DNA of 64,000 nt from an uncultured Oscillospiraceae bacterium (GTDB taxonomy: Bacteria > Bacillota > Clostridia > Oscillospirales > Oscillospiraceae), in contig CANQPU010000007.1 in assembly GCA_947625815.1 (NCBI GenBank), positions 1 through 64,000 of the forward strand, in the 5' to 3' direction. The notes under the pieces were generated by a model that saw only the letters and a program-made list of their open reading frames with translations, searched no databases and was not told the origin of the DNA. This document shows, piece by piece, positions 52,102 to 61,189 of the stretch. Within the stretch, counting starts at the first letter, position 1. Each line of letters starts with the position of its first letter. The position numbers and the translations under genes are program-made.

Positions 52102-52871
52102 AGCGCGCCTCCCGCGGGGCGCAGGGTGATCTCCCCGTCCGTCAGGGTCTCCTCCGTCCCGTCGGGGCGGCGGACCCGCAGGCCGCACCGGCTGTCCGCG
52201 CCCAGGACAAGGGCCTCGCCCGCGCCGTCCGGGCGTATCACCGTCACCTTTTCGCCCACGTAGAGGAGGCGGCGGCGGTACTCCCGGGAAAAGCCTGTCC
52301 CCGGCAGCTCCGGCAGCAGCGCGAAGAAGCGCCGCAGGATCCCGGCGGCCAGCCGCTCCCGGGCGTCCGGCTCCCACCGGTCCAGGAGGCTCCCGGCCAC
52401 GCCGGCCAGCTCCTCCGGCCAGCCGCCCTCCGGCGGGCAGACGTTGACGCCGATGCCCACCACGGCGTATTCGGGGCCTCCGGGCCCGATGGCCGATTCC
52501 GTCAGGATGCCGCAGACCTTTTTCCCGCGGACGTAAAGATCGTTGACCCACTTGATGCCCGTCTCAACGCCGAAAAGCTCCTCCGCCGCGCCCGCCACGG
52601 CCACCGCGGCGGCGGGGGTGAGGAGCGGCAGGTCCGCCGTGTCCAGACGGGGCCTCAGGAGCAGGCTCATGTATAGGCCCGTCCCCCCGGGGGAATAGAA
52701 GCCGCGGCCCAGCCTCCCCCGGCCGCCGGTCTGGCGGTCCGCGATCAGCACGAAGGGGGCGGCAAGGCCCGCCGCGCCGGCCTTCAGCGCATCGTTGGTG
52801 GAGGCGCACCGGTCCACGATCTCCAGCGCGAATCCCCCGCCCGCGGCGGCAAGGATGGCGTCACGGTTCAA
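52098..52871 (-). CDS. birA: Biotin-[acetyl-CoA carboxylase] ligase, no regulatory domain
   Basis: 257 residues. The catalytic core starts with TNDALK, the ATP/biotin loop GGRGRLGRG (49-57), then KWVNDLYVRGKKVCGILTE, and ends with the small SH3-like domain. No N-terminal helix-turn-helix, so it is a monofunctional ligase and not a repressor. Starts at a TTG overlapping the preceding stop; that start is uncertain and no better one is visible. It attaches biotin to carboxylases or decarboxylases encoded elsewhere. Confidence 0.92.
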   Translation of the reverse strand: MNRDAILAAAGGGFALEIVDRCASTNDALKAGAAGLAAPFVLIADRQTGGRGRLGRGFYSPGGTGLYMSLLLRPRLDTADLPLLTPAAAVAVAGAAEELFGVETGIKWVNDLYVRGKKVCGILTESAIGPGGPEYAVVGIGVNVCPPEGGWPEELAGVAGSLLDRWEPDARERLAAGILRRFFALLPELPGTGFSREYRRRLLYVGEKVTVIRPDGAGEALVLGADSRCGLRVRRPDGTEETLTDGEITLRPAGGAL

Positions 52872-53076
52872 TGGAAAAGTCCTCCCCGGAGAATTTCGAC
52901 CCGTCGATGGCCGCCGGCACGGGCGGCTCCCGCTTCAGGGGGTCGTATTTGAATCGGCGGCACGCCCCGGCGGAGGAGACGACCCCGCGCTTCAGGCAGG
53001 CGACCTCCGTTTCGCTGATCCTGACGCCGCTCCTGCACCAGGCGCAGCAGGGCTCCATATGTCTGTCAAACAGCAT
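52861..53076 (-). CDS. Small four-cysteine protein, unknown
   Basis: 71 residues from the ATG at 53076 (GGAGGTG six bases upstream). MEPCCAWCRSGVRISETEVACLKRGVVSSAGACRRFKYDPLKREPPVP contains CCxxC...C...C, suggesting a zinc or Fe-S knuckle. C-terminal part is disordered. The gene is coupled to birA, and downstream DUF1284 also has Cys clusters. No known family recalled. Confidence 0.65.
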   Translation of the reverse strand: MLFDRHMEPCCAWCRSGVRISETEVACLKRGVVSSAGACRRFKYDPLKREPPVPAAIDGSKFSGEDFSIEP

Positions 53077-53099
53077 GTACATCACCTCCGGCACGTCTA

Positions 53100-54278
53100 T
53101 TATATACCCTTCCCTCCCTTTTTTCCACTGATTTTTTCACAAAGGCGGCCGGAAAGGAGAAAAATGAGAAGGACCCCCGCCGACAGGAGCGCCGACGCCC
53201 CCAGGGCGGCGGAGAAATCCAGGGCGGCGAGCCGGTCGATCTGGGAGGTGAGATAGGCCCCCACCGGCGTCTTCACCGGCACGAAGGGGACGATCACGGC
53301 GGCCAGGCCCGCGGAGAAGAGGCCGTGGAGGAGCTTCCCCAGGATATACGTCCTGGCCTTGAGGCCCGTGGAGCCCAGGAACGACAGGACCTGACAGTGG
53401 ACGGACAGTCCGGCCCAGCCCAGCATGAAGGCCGCCAGCGCCGCCCGGGCGGTGATACTCCCCGCCTCGCCCCGGAGGCCCCAGACGCCGCTGGTCAGCT
53501 CCACAAGGCCCGTGAGGAACCGGGAGGCCAGCGAGGGGTCCAGACCGACCATCCGAAAGACGCCCCCCAGCACCCGGGAGGCCCCGGCCATGACGCCGGA
53601 CAGGAGCAGGAGCCGCAGCAGGACCGTGAAGAAGATGACGAACCCGCAGATGCCCAGGCACCCGGAGAAGGCGGAGGAGACGGACCGGACGAAGGCCCCG
53701 GCAAAGGCCGGCCGCTCCGTCTCCGGGCGCTTTTCCGGCCGCCGGGCCAGCGCCGGGCCCCAGGAGCGGAAGACCAGGCCCACCAGGACGGAGGAGACGG
53801 CGTGGATCAGATAGAGCGCCGCCCCCAGGGCGGAGCTGGAGAAGATGCCCGCGCCCACCACGCCGAAGATGAACGCCGGGCCGGAGTTGTTGCAGAAGGC
53901 CAGCAGCCGCTCGGCCTCGGCCTTGGTGCACCGGCCGGAGGTGTAGAGGTTGATGACCGTCCGGGCGCCCACGGGATAGCCCCCCACGAGGCCCAGGATC
54001 AGCGCCGGGGCGCACTGGCCGCCCACGTTGAAAAGCGGCTCCATCACCGGCGCCAGCGCGTCGCCGAGCCGGTCGGCCAGTCCCAGCTCCACCGTGAGAT
54101 TGGAGATGACGAAAAACGGAAAGAGCGACGGGATCAGCACGTTGAAGCACATCTCCACCCCCTCCCCCGCCGCGGCCACCATCTGGGACGGCAGGGCCAG
54201 CAGCCCCGCGGTGACGGCCAGCAGTCCGGCCAGCGTCAGGATATCGTAAGCTCTTTGGCGAAGGGTCGTGAGATCCAC
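53100..54278 (-). CDS. ylbJ: Sporulation integral membrane protein YlbJ
   Basis: 392 residues from a GTG (AAGGGGGG upstream), with ten or more membrane helices and two nucleoside-recognition (Gate) domains: NLTVELGLADRLGDALAPVMEPLF and LGLVGGYPVGARTVINLY in the first, a related set in the second half. YlbJ is a sporulation protein (sigma-E regulon in Bacillus) needed for cortex formation. Stop is 23 bp before the next gene; coupling to birA is possible. Complete length. Confidence 0.93.
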   Translation of the reverse strand: MDLTTLRQRAYDILTLAGLLAVTAGLLALPSQMVAAAGEGVEMCFNVLIPSLFPFFVISNLTVELGLADRLGDALAPVMEPLFNVGGQCAPALILGLVGGYPVGARTVINLYTSGRCTKAEAERLLAFCNNSGPAFIFGVVGAGIFSSSALGAALYLIHAVSSVLVGLVFRSWGPALARRPEKRPETERPAFAGAFVRSVSSAFSGCLGICGFVIFFTVLLRLLLLSGVMAGASRVLGGVFRMVGLDPSLASRFLTGLVELTSGVWGLRGEAGSITARAALAAFMLGWAGLSVHCQVLSFLGSTGLKARTYILGKLLHGLFSAGLAAVIVPFVPVKTPVGAYLTSQIDRLAALDFSAALGASALLSAGVLLIFLLSGRLCEKISGKKGGKGI

Positions 54279-54386
54279 GCCGATGCCCCCCTTGCGTCGT
54301 GATAGTCAAGTCTATGAGCCGGGAGGGCTAAAATTGCCCGTCCGCACATAAGCTTTGAGGAACAAGCTATGAAAGGCGGTCAGGAC

Positions 54387-54662
54387 ATGAAAAAGCGCGG
54401 CGAAAAGCTGCTTCGTCTGACGGAGCTCTTCGACGTCCCGGGCGAGGCGGCGCTGGGCGTCCCGCGGGTCACCGTCACCGGCGGACATAAGGCGCATATC
54501 GAGAACCACCGGGGCCTTCTGGAATACGAGACGGACCGGATCACCGTCAACGCCGCAGGCCTGCTGGTGCGGGTGCGCGGGGACGGGCTGGAAATCTCCG
54601 CCATGAGCGACATGGAGCTGGTGATCACGGGCACTATCCTCTCGGTGGAGCTGGTGAGGTGA
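54387..54662 (+). CDS. yqfC: Sporulation protein YqfC
   Basis: 91 residues from ATG at 54387 (GGCGGT upstream); an in-frame ATG at 54369 (GAGGAAC) would add six residues. The protein is a short beta-rich fold (ALGVPRVTVTGG, HRGLLEYETDRITVNA, MELVITGTILSVELV) of the YabP/YqfC type. YqfC is a mother-cell sporulation protein. Only five bases separate it from yqfD. Confidence 0.88.
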   Translation: MKKRGEKLLRLTELFDVPGEAALGVPRVTVTGGHKAHIENHRGLLEYETDRITVNAAGLLVRVRGDGLEISAMSDMELVITGTILSVELVR

Positions 54663-54666
54663 GCGG

Positions 54667-55884
54667 ATGGAAGGTGTGCTGGATCTTCTGAGAGGCTCCG
54701 TCCGGGTGGAGCTGGACGGCAAATACGCCGAGCGGGCCGTGAATATCTGCGCCCGGAACCATGTGGATTTCCGGGACCTGGTCCGCGCCCCCGGCGGGGA
54801 GACGCGGATGACCGTGAGCCTGCCGGGGTATATTAAGCTCCGGGAGGTGGCCCGGGAGAGCGGCGCCTTCACGGTGCGGATCGTCCGCCGCCGGGGCGCC
54901 CCCTTTTTCCTCTGGCGGCTCAGGCGGCGCTACGCCCTGATCGCGGGGCTCCTCCTCTGCCTGTTCCTCGTGGGCCTCTCCTCCCTCTATGTCTGGCAGA
55001 TCGACGTGGTGGGCAACGAGACGGTCTCCTCCTCCCGGATCCTGGCCGCCCTGCGGGAGGAGGGCGTGGACATCGGCACCTGTATCCTGGACATATCGAA
55101 CAAATGGATCTCCAACAGTATGCTCCTGCGCATCCCCGAGCTTTCCTTCATCACGCTCAACACCCACGGAAGCCGCATCGAGGTGGTGGTCCGGGAGGAG
55201 ATCCCCCGGCCGGAGCTGATAGACCCGGACGCCGCCGTCTCGGTGGTGGCGGGGAAGGCGGGCGTCATCACCCTCATGGAGGTGGACGAGGGCTGGGCCG
55301 TGCGCGCTCCGGGGGACACGGTGATCCCCGGCGACGAGCTGGTGTCCCCCTATGTCCCCCTGGGCACGGGGCGGATGACCCACGCCCGGGCCAGGGTCTG
55401 GGCCCGGACCTGGTACGAGCTGACCATGAAAATGCCGCTGGAGACGGTGCGCAAGACCTACACCGGCCGGGAAAAAACAAGATTTTCCGTGATTTTGGGC
55501 GGGAAAAGAATAAATTTCTATTTTTCAGGTGGAAATCCGTATAGCGAATGTGATAAAATGACTTCGTACAGGCGTCTGAAGCTCCCCGGCGGCGCCATGC
55601 TGCCCGTGACCGTCGTCCGGGACAGATTCGAGGAATTTACCACCCGCTCCGACGTCCTCACCCGGGAGGCCGCCGGGGCCATCCTGTCCGCCAGGCTCCT
55701 GGCCGAGCTGGAGGAGCAGATCGGCGACGGCCATATCGTCTACACGGACTACACCGAGGACCTGACGGACGGTATGCTCACCGTGACCCTCACCGCCGAG
55801 TGCGTCGAGCAGATCGCCGCCGAGCGGGCCCTGACGGACGGGGAGGCCGCGCGCCTGCGGGACGCGCCCGCCGGGCAACCCTGA
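54667..55884 (+). CDS. yqfD: Sporulation protein YqfD
   Basis: 405 residues. Membrane helix at about 80-105 (LIAGLLLCLFLVGLSSLYVWQIDVV region), preceded by a soluble domain related to YqfC and followed by a large extracellular beta domain (IEVVVREEIPRPELIDPD..., WYELTMKMPLETV). YqfD acts with YqfC in a sigma-E program and is conserved in spore formers. Located in yqfC-yqfD-phoH-M32-ybeY. Stop 40 bp before phoH. Confidence 0.93.
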   Translation: MEGVLDLLRGSVRVELDGKYAERAVNICARNHVDFRDLVRAPGGETRMTVSLPGYIKLREVARESGAFTVRIVRRRGAPFFLWRLRRRYALIAGLLLCLFLVGLSSLYVWQIDVVGNETVSSSRILAALREEGVDIGTCILDISNKWISNSMLLRIPELSFITLNTHGSRIEVVVREEIPRPELIDPDAAVSVVAGKAGVITLMEVDEGWAVRAPGDTVIPGDELVSPYVPLGTGRMTHARARVWARTWYELTMKMPLETVRKTYTGREKTRFSVILGGKRINFYFSGGNPYSECDKMTSYRRLKLPGGAMLPVTVVRDRFEEFTTRSDVLTREAAGAILSARLLAELEEQIGDGHIVYTDYTEDLTDGMLTVTLTAECVEQIAAERALTDGEAARLRDAPAGQP

Positions 55885-55923
55885 AGGCCAGCGCCCATTC
55901 CCACACCAAAGAGAGGTATCGAT

Positions 55924-56928
55924 ATGACAGAACAGATCATGTCCATCGACCGCATGGAGAACATCATCAACGTCTTCGGCTCCTTTGACGAGAACCTGCG
56001 GCTCATCGAGGCGGAGCTGGGCGTCCGCGTGACGGACCGGGAGTCGGAGCTGAAGATCTCCGGCGAGGCCGAGAGCGTCATGTACGCCCAGCGGGCCATC
56101 GAGGGGCTCATGCGCCTGGCTGCCAAGGGGGAGAACATCGACGAGCAGAACGTCCGCTATATCCTGGCCCTGGTCAAGGCCGGCCAGGACGACAAGATCG
56201 GGGAGCTCTCCCGAGACGTCATCTGCGTCACCGCCAAGGGCAAGCCCATCAAGGCCAAGACCCTGGGCCAGAAGAAGTATGTGGACGCCATACTTAAAAA
56301 CACCGTCACACTGGGCATCGGCCCCGCCGGCACCGGCAAGACCTATCTGGCCGTGGCCGCCGCCGTGGCGGCCTTCCGGGCCAAGACCGTGAACCGCATC
56401 ATCCTCACCCGCCCCGCGGTGGAGGCGGGCGAGCGCCTGGGCTTCCTCCCCGGCGACCTGCAGTCCAAGGTGGACCCGTACCTCCGGCCCCTCTATGACG
56501 CGCTTTTTGATATGCTGGGGGCGGAGACGTACCAGAAATATTTAGAGCGGGGCGACATCGAGGTGGCGCCGCTGGCCTATATGCGCGGGCGGACGCTGGA
56601 CGACAGCTTCATCATCCTGGACGAAGCCCAGAACACCAGCCGGGAGCAGATGAAGATGTTCCTGACGCGTCTGGGCTTCGGCTCCAAGATCGTCATCACC
56701 GGCGACGAGACCCAGATCGATCTGCCCGCCGACAAGGTCTCCGGCCTTAGGGAGGCGGTGCGGGTCCTGGACGGCGTGGAGGACATCGCCATCATGCGCT
56801 TAAGCTCCGCCGACGTGGTGCGCCACGTGCTGGTCCAGCGCATCGTGGAGGCGTATGACCGGTATGAAAGATCCCGGCAGAGCGGGAACAATACAAACAG
56901 ACAACCCAGGAAAGGAGACAGAAAATGA
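55924..56928 (+). CDS. phoH: PhoH-family ATPase
   Basis: 334 residues, AGAGAGG site. N-terminal KH-like RNA-binding segment (SFDENLRLIEAELGVRV), then Walker A GPAGTGKT (133-140), Walker B FIILDEAQNTS. PhoH proteins have an RNA-unwinding-type ATPase core and often pair with YbeY in ribosome/RNA maturation. Here an M32 peptidase gene is placed between the two, overlapping both (ATGA, GTGA). Confidence 0.95.
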   Translation: MTEQIMSIDRMENIINVFGSFDENLRLIEAELGVRVTDRESELKISGEAESVMYAQRAIEGLMRLAAKGENIDEQNVRYILALVKAGQDDKIGELSRDVICVTAKGKPIKAKTLGQKKYVDAILKNTVTLGIGPAGTGKTYLAVAAAVAAFRAKTVNRIILTRPAVEAGERLGFLPGDLQSKVDPYLRPLYDALFDMLGAETYQKYLERGDIEVAPLAYMRGRTLDDSFIILDEAQNTSREQMKMFLTRLGFGSKIVITGDETQIDLPADKVSGLREAVRVLDGVEDIAIMRLSSADVVRHVLVQRIVEAYDRYERSRQSGNNTNRQPRKGDRK

Positions 56929-58421
56929 ACGTACAGGAAGCTGTTGAAAAGCTCAACGAGCTGGAGCTTCAGGAATTTGCCTACGGCCACGCCATGGGCA
57001 TCCTCTCCTACGACGACGAGACCGTGGCCCCCAGGGGCTCCGTCATCCCCAGAGGCAAGACCATGGGGGTCTTATCCGAGCTTTCCTATAAGCTCTCCAC
57101 CGGCGACGGCGCCCGGGAAATTTTGGACGCCCTGAAGGAGCACTACGACGAGCTCTCCCCGGAGGACAAGCGCCGCGCGGACATCAGAGAGAAGAATATG
57201 CGGGAGCTGCGGGCCATCCCCATGGAGGAGTATGTGGGCTACTCCCAGCTTTTGAACGACGCCTCCAACGTCTGGCGGGAGGCGAAAAACAAGTCCGATT
57301 ACAAGCTCTTCGAGCCGTATCTGGGGAGGATCATCGAGACGCAAAAGCGCTTTGCGGGGCTGGTGCGCCCGGACATGGACCCCTATGACTACTGTCTGGA
57401 CCGGTATGAGGAGGGGCTGACGCGGGAGAAGTGCGAGGCGTTTTTCAAGACCCTCCGGGAGCATATCGTGCCCCTCATCGAGAAGGTCAAGGCAGCCCGG
57501 CCCATCGACGACGCCTTTGTCCGGGAGCGCTTCCCCCTGGCCGACCAGCGGGAGCTGTCCGGGAAGCTCATGGAGATCCTGGGCCTGCCAAAGGACAACT
57601 GCATCCTGGGCGAGGTGGAGCACCCCTTTACCACCGGCTTTTCCAAGCACGACGTGCGCATCACCACCCACTACTATGAGGACAACTTCCTCTCCTCCAT
57701 GTACTCCGTGATCCACGAGGGGGGACACGCCCTCTACGACCTGCACTCCGACGATAAGTTCTGCTTCACCTGCCTGGAGGGCGGCGTCTCCATGGGCGTC
57801 CACGAGAGCCAGTCCCGGTTTTACGAGAACATCATCGGCCGCAGCCGGGAGTTCGTGGGCCTTGTCTACCCCGAGCTCATCAGGCTGCGCCCGAAGCTCG
57901 CCGCCCACAGCGCGGAGGAGCTTTGGAGGGCCGCCAACGTGGCCCTGCCCAGCCTCATCCGCACCGAGGCGGACGAGCTCACCTATCCCCTGCACATCAT
58001 GGTCCGCTATGAGATGGAGAAGGCTATGATCGGGGGCGACGTCAAGACCTCGGAGCTTCCCGGGATGTGGAACGCCCTCTATAAGGAGTATCTGGGCATC
58101 GACGTGCCGGACGACCGGAGCGGCATTTTGCAGGACTCCCACTGGTCCGGCGGCGGCATCGGCTACTTCCCCTCCTACGCCCTGGGCAGCGCCTACGGGG
58201 CCCAGCTCCTCCACAAAATGCGGGAGAGCTTCGACGTCGCCGGGGCGGTAAAAGCCGGGGATCTTGCGAAGGTCAACGGGTGGCTGGAGGACAGGATCTG
58301 GAAATACGGCTGTCTCTATAAGCCCGGGGAGCTGATGGAGCGGGCCTTTGGCGGGCCCTTCGACCCCACCTATTACACCGACTATCTGGAGCGGAAATTC
58401 ACGGAGGTGTACGGCCTGTGA
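56925..58421 (+). CDS. M32-family carboxypeptidase (Taq type)
   Basis: 498 residues. HEGGH at 264-268 is the zinc motif; downstream conserved ESQSRFYENIIGRS provides the glutamate ligand region, and DELTYPLHIMVRYEMEKAM is also characteristic. Cytosolic metallocarboxypeptidase that removes C-terminal residues from peptides. Unlike phoH and ybeY, it has no known role in RNA processing. It is inserted in the phoH-ybeY pair with both junctions overlapping, so expression is fully coupled. Confidence 0.94.
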   Translation: MNVQEAVEKLNELELQEFAYGHAMGILSYDDETVAPRGSVIPRGKTMGVLSELSYKLSTGDGAREILDALKEHYDELSPEDKRRADIREKNMRELRAIPMEEYVGYSQLLNDASNVWREAKNKSDYKLFEPYLGRIIETQKRFAGLVRPDMDPYDYCLDRYEEGLTREKCEAFFKTLREHIVPLIEKVKAARPIDDAFVRERFPLADQRELSGKLMEILGLPKDNCILGEVEHPFTTGFSKHDVRITTHYYEDNFLSSMYSVIHEGGHALYDLHSDDKFCFTCLEGGVSMGVHESQSRFYENIIGRSREFVGLVYPELIRLRPKLAAHSAEELWRAANVALPSLIRTEADELTYPLHIMVRYEMEKAMIGGDVKTSELPGMWNALYKEYLGIDVPDDRSGILQDSHWSGGGIGYFPSYALGSAYGAQLLHKMRESFDVAGAVKAGDLAKVNGWLEDRIWKYGCLYKPGELMERAFGGPFDPTYYTDYLERKFTEVYGL

Positions 58422-58906
58422 CAACGGTGACTGTCACCCGGGACAAGCCCAATTTGGGGCATCCGGAAACGGCGGGCCTGGTGAAAAAGGCCGTGGCCGC
58501 CGTTCTGAGGGCCGAGGGGATAGAGCCCCCCTGCCATGTGGACGTGCTCCTCACCGACGACGGGGGCATCCACGCCATCAACCTTACGCACCGGGGCGTG
58601 GACGCGCCCACGGACGTGCTGAGCTTCCCCCTGAACGAGCTGACGCCGGGGGCCTTTGACCCGGAGGGGTGCGAGCTGGACTACGACACCGGGGAGATCC
58701 TGCTGGGCGACATGGTCATCAGCATCCCCCGCTGTCAGGCCCAGGCCGCGGAGTACGGCCACGGCTACCGGCGGGAGGCGATGTATCTGGCGGTCCACTC
58801 CACCCTCCATCTGCTGGGCTACGATCACCTGGACGAGGGGGCGCAGAAGGCCCGGATGCGGGCCCGGGAGGAGGCCGTCATGGCCGATCTCGGGGTCCCC
58901 CGCTGA
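58418..58906 (+). CDS. ybeY: Endoribonuclease YbeY (rRNA maturation factor)
   Basis: 162 residues from GTG overlapping the M32 stop. HSTLHLLGYDH holds the zinc ligands His127, His131 and His137. The fold has typical THRGVDAPTDVLSFPLNE and GEILLGDMVISI elements. YbeY handles 16S rRNA 3' maturation and quality control. A sigma-A promoter for the cobalamin operon begins just after its stop. Confidence 0.94.
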   Translation: MTTVTVTRDKPNLGHPETAGLVKKAVAAVLRAEGIEPPCHVDVLLTDDGGIHAINLTHRGVDAPTDVLSFPLNELTPGAFDPEGCELDYDTGEILLGDMVISIPRCQAQAAEYGHGYRREAMYLAVHSTLHLLGYDHLDEGAQKARMRAREEAVMADLGVPR

Positions 58907-58909
58907 CGG

Positions 58910-58938
58910 TTGACAGGTCCCTTTTTGTCTGCTATACT
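58910..58938 (+). promoter_or_regulatory. Promoter of the cobalamin operon
   Basis: TTGACA (58910-58915), 17-bp spacer, TATACT (58933-58938): close to perfect sigma-A. Confidence 0.7.
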
Positions 58939-58984
58939 TGTTTCGGCCCGAAAAGGGCAAATTCCCGGAAAAACGAATACTTCC

Positions 58985-59249
58985 CAATACAAGGGTCAGG
59001 CTGTTGCCGGTCCGTTTCCGGGCCGGTGTCAATTCAGGAAAGCCGGGTGAGAATCCCGCACGGTCCCGCCACTGTGATACGCCGGCGCGCCAAGGCGCTC
59101 CGCGCGTTCAGCCAGAATGCTGAGTCTGTCCTGCATGAGCTTGCGATGAATGAGCTCATGCCTGTTTTTGCGCCGCCGCGCGGGGATGCCCGCGGGGCCG
59201 GTTTCTGACGGCAAAAACACCCCTTCGTCTTGGAGGGGTGTTCTTTTTT
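58985..59249 (+). promoter_or_regulatory. Cobalamin (AdoCbl-type) riboswitch with antiterminator/terminator
   Basis: The core has GGTGTCAATTCAGGAAAGCC, GGTGAGAATCCCGCACGG and the B12 box GCCACTGTGA (59068-59077), then CCAGAATGCTGAGTC. Past a GCATGAGCT/AGCTCATGC stem, an antiterminator pairing TGTTTTTGC (59163-59171) with GCAAAAACA (59211-59219) competes with the terminator stem AACACCCC/GGGGTGTT followed by CTTTTTT. Ligand binding should favour the terminator and shut off import genes. Confidence 0.9.
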
Positions 59250-59273
59250 GCCGGGCAGAAAGGAATGGTAAAC

Positions 59274-60203
59274 ATGAAAACACACGCAAAGCTTCTCTGC
59301 CTGCTCCTTGCCGTCGCACTGGCATTGAGCGCGGCCGCCTGCGGGAAAAAGGACGCGTCAGATCCCTCCCCCCGCACCCTCACCGACCCCAGCGGCGTGG
59401 AGATCACCGTCCCGGAGAGCATCGACACCCTGGCCGTCCTGGCCCCGTCTCTCGTGGAGATGGTGACGGCCCTGGGCCACGGCGACGGCATCGTCGCCTG
59501 CGACACCACCAGCGTGGGGCTGGAGGGCGTAAAGGACGACGCGGTGGTGCTGGACCTGTCGAACCCCGACATGGAGAGCCTGGTGGCCCTCCGGCCCGAC
59601 GTCCTGCTCGTCACCAACATGTCCCTCTACGACCAGGAGGATCCGTACAGGCCCCTGATCGATCTGGGCGTCTGCGTGGCCTGCGTCCCCAACGCCGAAT
59701 CCATCTCCGGGATCGAGGGCGACATCACCTTTGTGGCCTCGCTTTTGGGCGAGGAGGAAAAGGGCCGGGAGCTCGTGGACGGGATGCGGGCCGAGGTGGA
59801 CCGGATCGCCGCCATCGGCAAGACCGTCACGGAGCGCAAGTCCGTCTACTTTGAGATCTCCGCCGCGCCCTATCTTTACAGCTTCGGCCAGGGCGTGTTC
59901 CTCCATGAGATGCTGGAGCTCATCGGCGCGGACAACATCCTCGCCGGCGAGACCGGCTGGCTGGGCGTGACGGAGGAGGCGGTGGTGGCCGCCGACCCGG
60001 ACGTGATCCTCACCAACGTCAACTACTTAGACGACCCCGTGGGCGAGATCCTGTCCCGCCCCGGCTGGGACGCCGTCACCGCCGTCCGGGAGGGCGCGGT
60101 CTACGCCGTGGACAACATGTCCTCCTCTCTGCCGAATCAGAACATCGTTAAGGCCCTGCGGGAAATGGCCGAGGCCGTCTATCCGGAGCTCTACCGTGAG
60201 TAA
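59274..60203 (+). CDS. btuF: Cobalamin/corrinoid ABC transporter binding lipoprotein
   Basis: 309 residues from the ATG at 59274 (AAAGGA nine bases upstream). Signal with lipobox LSAAAC (Cys about residue 22). Class III solute-binding fold: DPSGVEITVPESIDTLAVLAPSLVEMVTALG, the PDVLLVTN and long backbone helix, and FGQGVFLHEMLELIGADNILAGETGW. Family also takes up iron siderophores, but the B12 riboswitch and adenosyltransferase identify corrinoid as the ligand. Followed by btuC (8-bp overlap). Confidence 0.92.
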   Translation: MKTHAKLLCLLLAVALALSAAACGKKDASDPSPRTLTDPSGVEITVPESIDTLAVLAPSLVEMVTALGHGDGIVACDTTSVGLEGVKDDAVVLDLSNPDMESLVALRPDVLLVTNMSLYDQEDPYRPLIDLGVCVACVPNAESISGIEGDITFVASLLGEEEKGRELVDGMRAEVDRIAAIGKTVTERKSVYFEISAAPYLYSFGQGVFLHEMLELIGADNILAGETGWLGVTEEAVVAADPDVILTNVNYLDDPVGEILSRPGWDAVTAVREGAVYAVDNMSSSLPNQNIVKALREMAEAVYPELYRE

Positions 60204-61188
60204 GCCGGCCGGAAAAACCGCGGGTCTGGCGGTCTTCACCGTCCTGTCCCTCCTGCTCGGAGTGGGGGTGGGCAGCGTCAGCATCTCCCCGGCGGAGCTC
60301 CTGGCCGCCCTGGCGGGCGGCGGGGACCGGGGCACGCGCGCCCTGGTCCTCAGCCTCCGTCTGCCCCGGGTGGCGCTGGCCTTCCTCACAGGCGCGGCGC
60401 TGTCCGTGGGCGGGACGGTGATGCAGTCGGCCCTTGAAAATCCCCTGGCCTCCCCCTTCGGCCTCGGCGTCTCCGCCGGGGCCGGCCTCGGGGCCTCCGC
60501 CGTCATGGTCCTCGGCGCGGCCGGGGCCGCGGGGGCGTTTTTGCTCCCCCTGTCCGGCTTTCTGGGCGGGATCGCCGCGGTCCTGCTGGCGCTGGCCCTG
60601 GCCCGGGCCTTCGATCCCCGGCTCTCCGGCGTGACGGTGGTGCTGACGGGTATGGTCCTGTCCCTCTTTTTCTCCGCCGTCATGGACCTGATGGCCGCCA
60701 TGAACCCCCAATACGCCCAGCGCATCGGCCTGTGGCAGATGGGCAGCTTCGCCTCCCGGGGCTGGACGCCCGTCTGCGTCCTCGCTCCGGTGCTGCTGAT
60801 CTGCTTCGTCCTGTTCCTGATCCGGGCGCCGGAGCTGGACCTTCTCACCTTCGGCGACGAGCAGGCCCAGACCGTGGGCCTGGATCCCCGGCGGTCCCGG
60901 CGCTCTCTGATCGCCCTGGTGGCGGTGCTGACCGGCACGGCGGTGGCCTTCTCCGGCATCATCGGCTTTATCGACCTGGTCGCGCCCCATGTGGCCCGCC
61001 GGCTCTTCGGCGCCCGCCACCGGCGGACCCTCCCCGCCGCGGCCCTGCTCGGCGGGAGCTTCCTGGTGCTGTGCGATCTGGCCGCCCGGACGCTGGCCTC
61101 CCCCCGGGAGATCCCCATCGGCGCGGTCACGGCCCTGCTCGGCGCGCCCTTTTTCATGTTCGTATTCTTCAAAAGGAGGGAGCGCTGA
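60196..61188 (+). CDS. btuC: Cobalamin ABC transporter permease
   Basis: 330 residues, about ten helices, FecCD/BtuC family: RLPRVALAFLTGAALSVGGTVMQSALENPLASPFGLGVSAGA and GFIDLVAPHVARRLFG are signatures; the L-loop near GDEQAQTVGLD contacts the ATPase. GTG start at 60196 overlaps btuF. BtuD follows immediately. Confidence 0.95.
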   Translation: MSKPAGKTAGLAVFTVLSLLLGVGVGSVSISPAELLAALAGGGDRGTRALVLSLRLPRVALAFLTGAALSVGGTVMQSALENPLASPFGLGVSAGAGLGASAVMVLGAAGAAGAFLLPLSGFLGGIAAVLLALALARAFDPRLSGVTVVLTGMVLSLFFSAVMDLMAAMNPQYAQRIGLWQMGSFASRGWTPVCVLAPVLLICFVLFLIRAPELDLLTFGDEQAQTVGLDPRRSRRSLIALVAVLTGTAVAFSGIIGFIDLVAPHVARRLFGARHRRTLPAAALLGGSFLVLCDLAARTLASPREIPIGAVTALLGAPFFMFVFFKRRER

Positions 61189-61189
61189 C

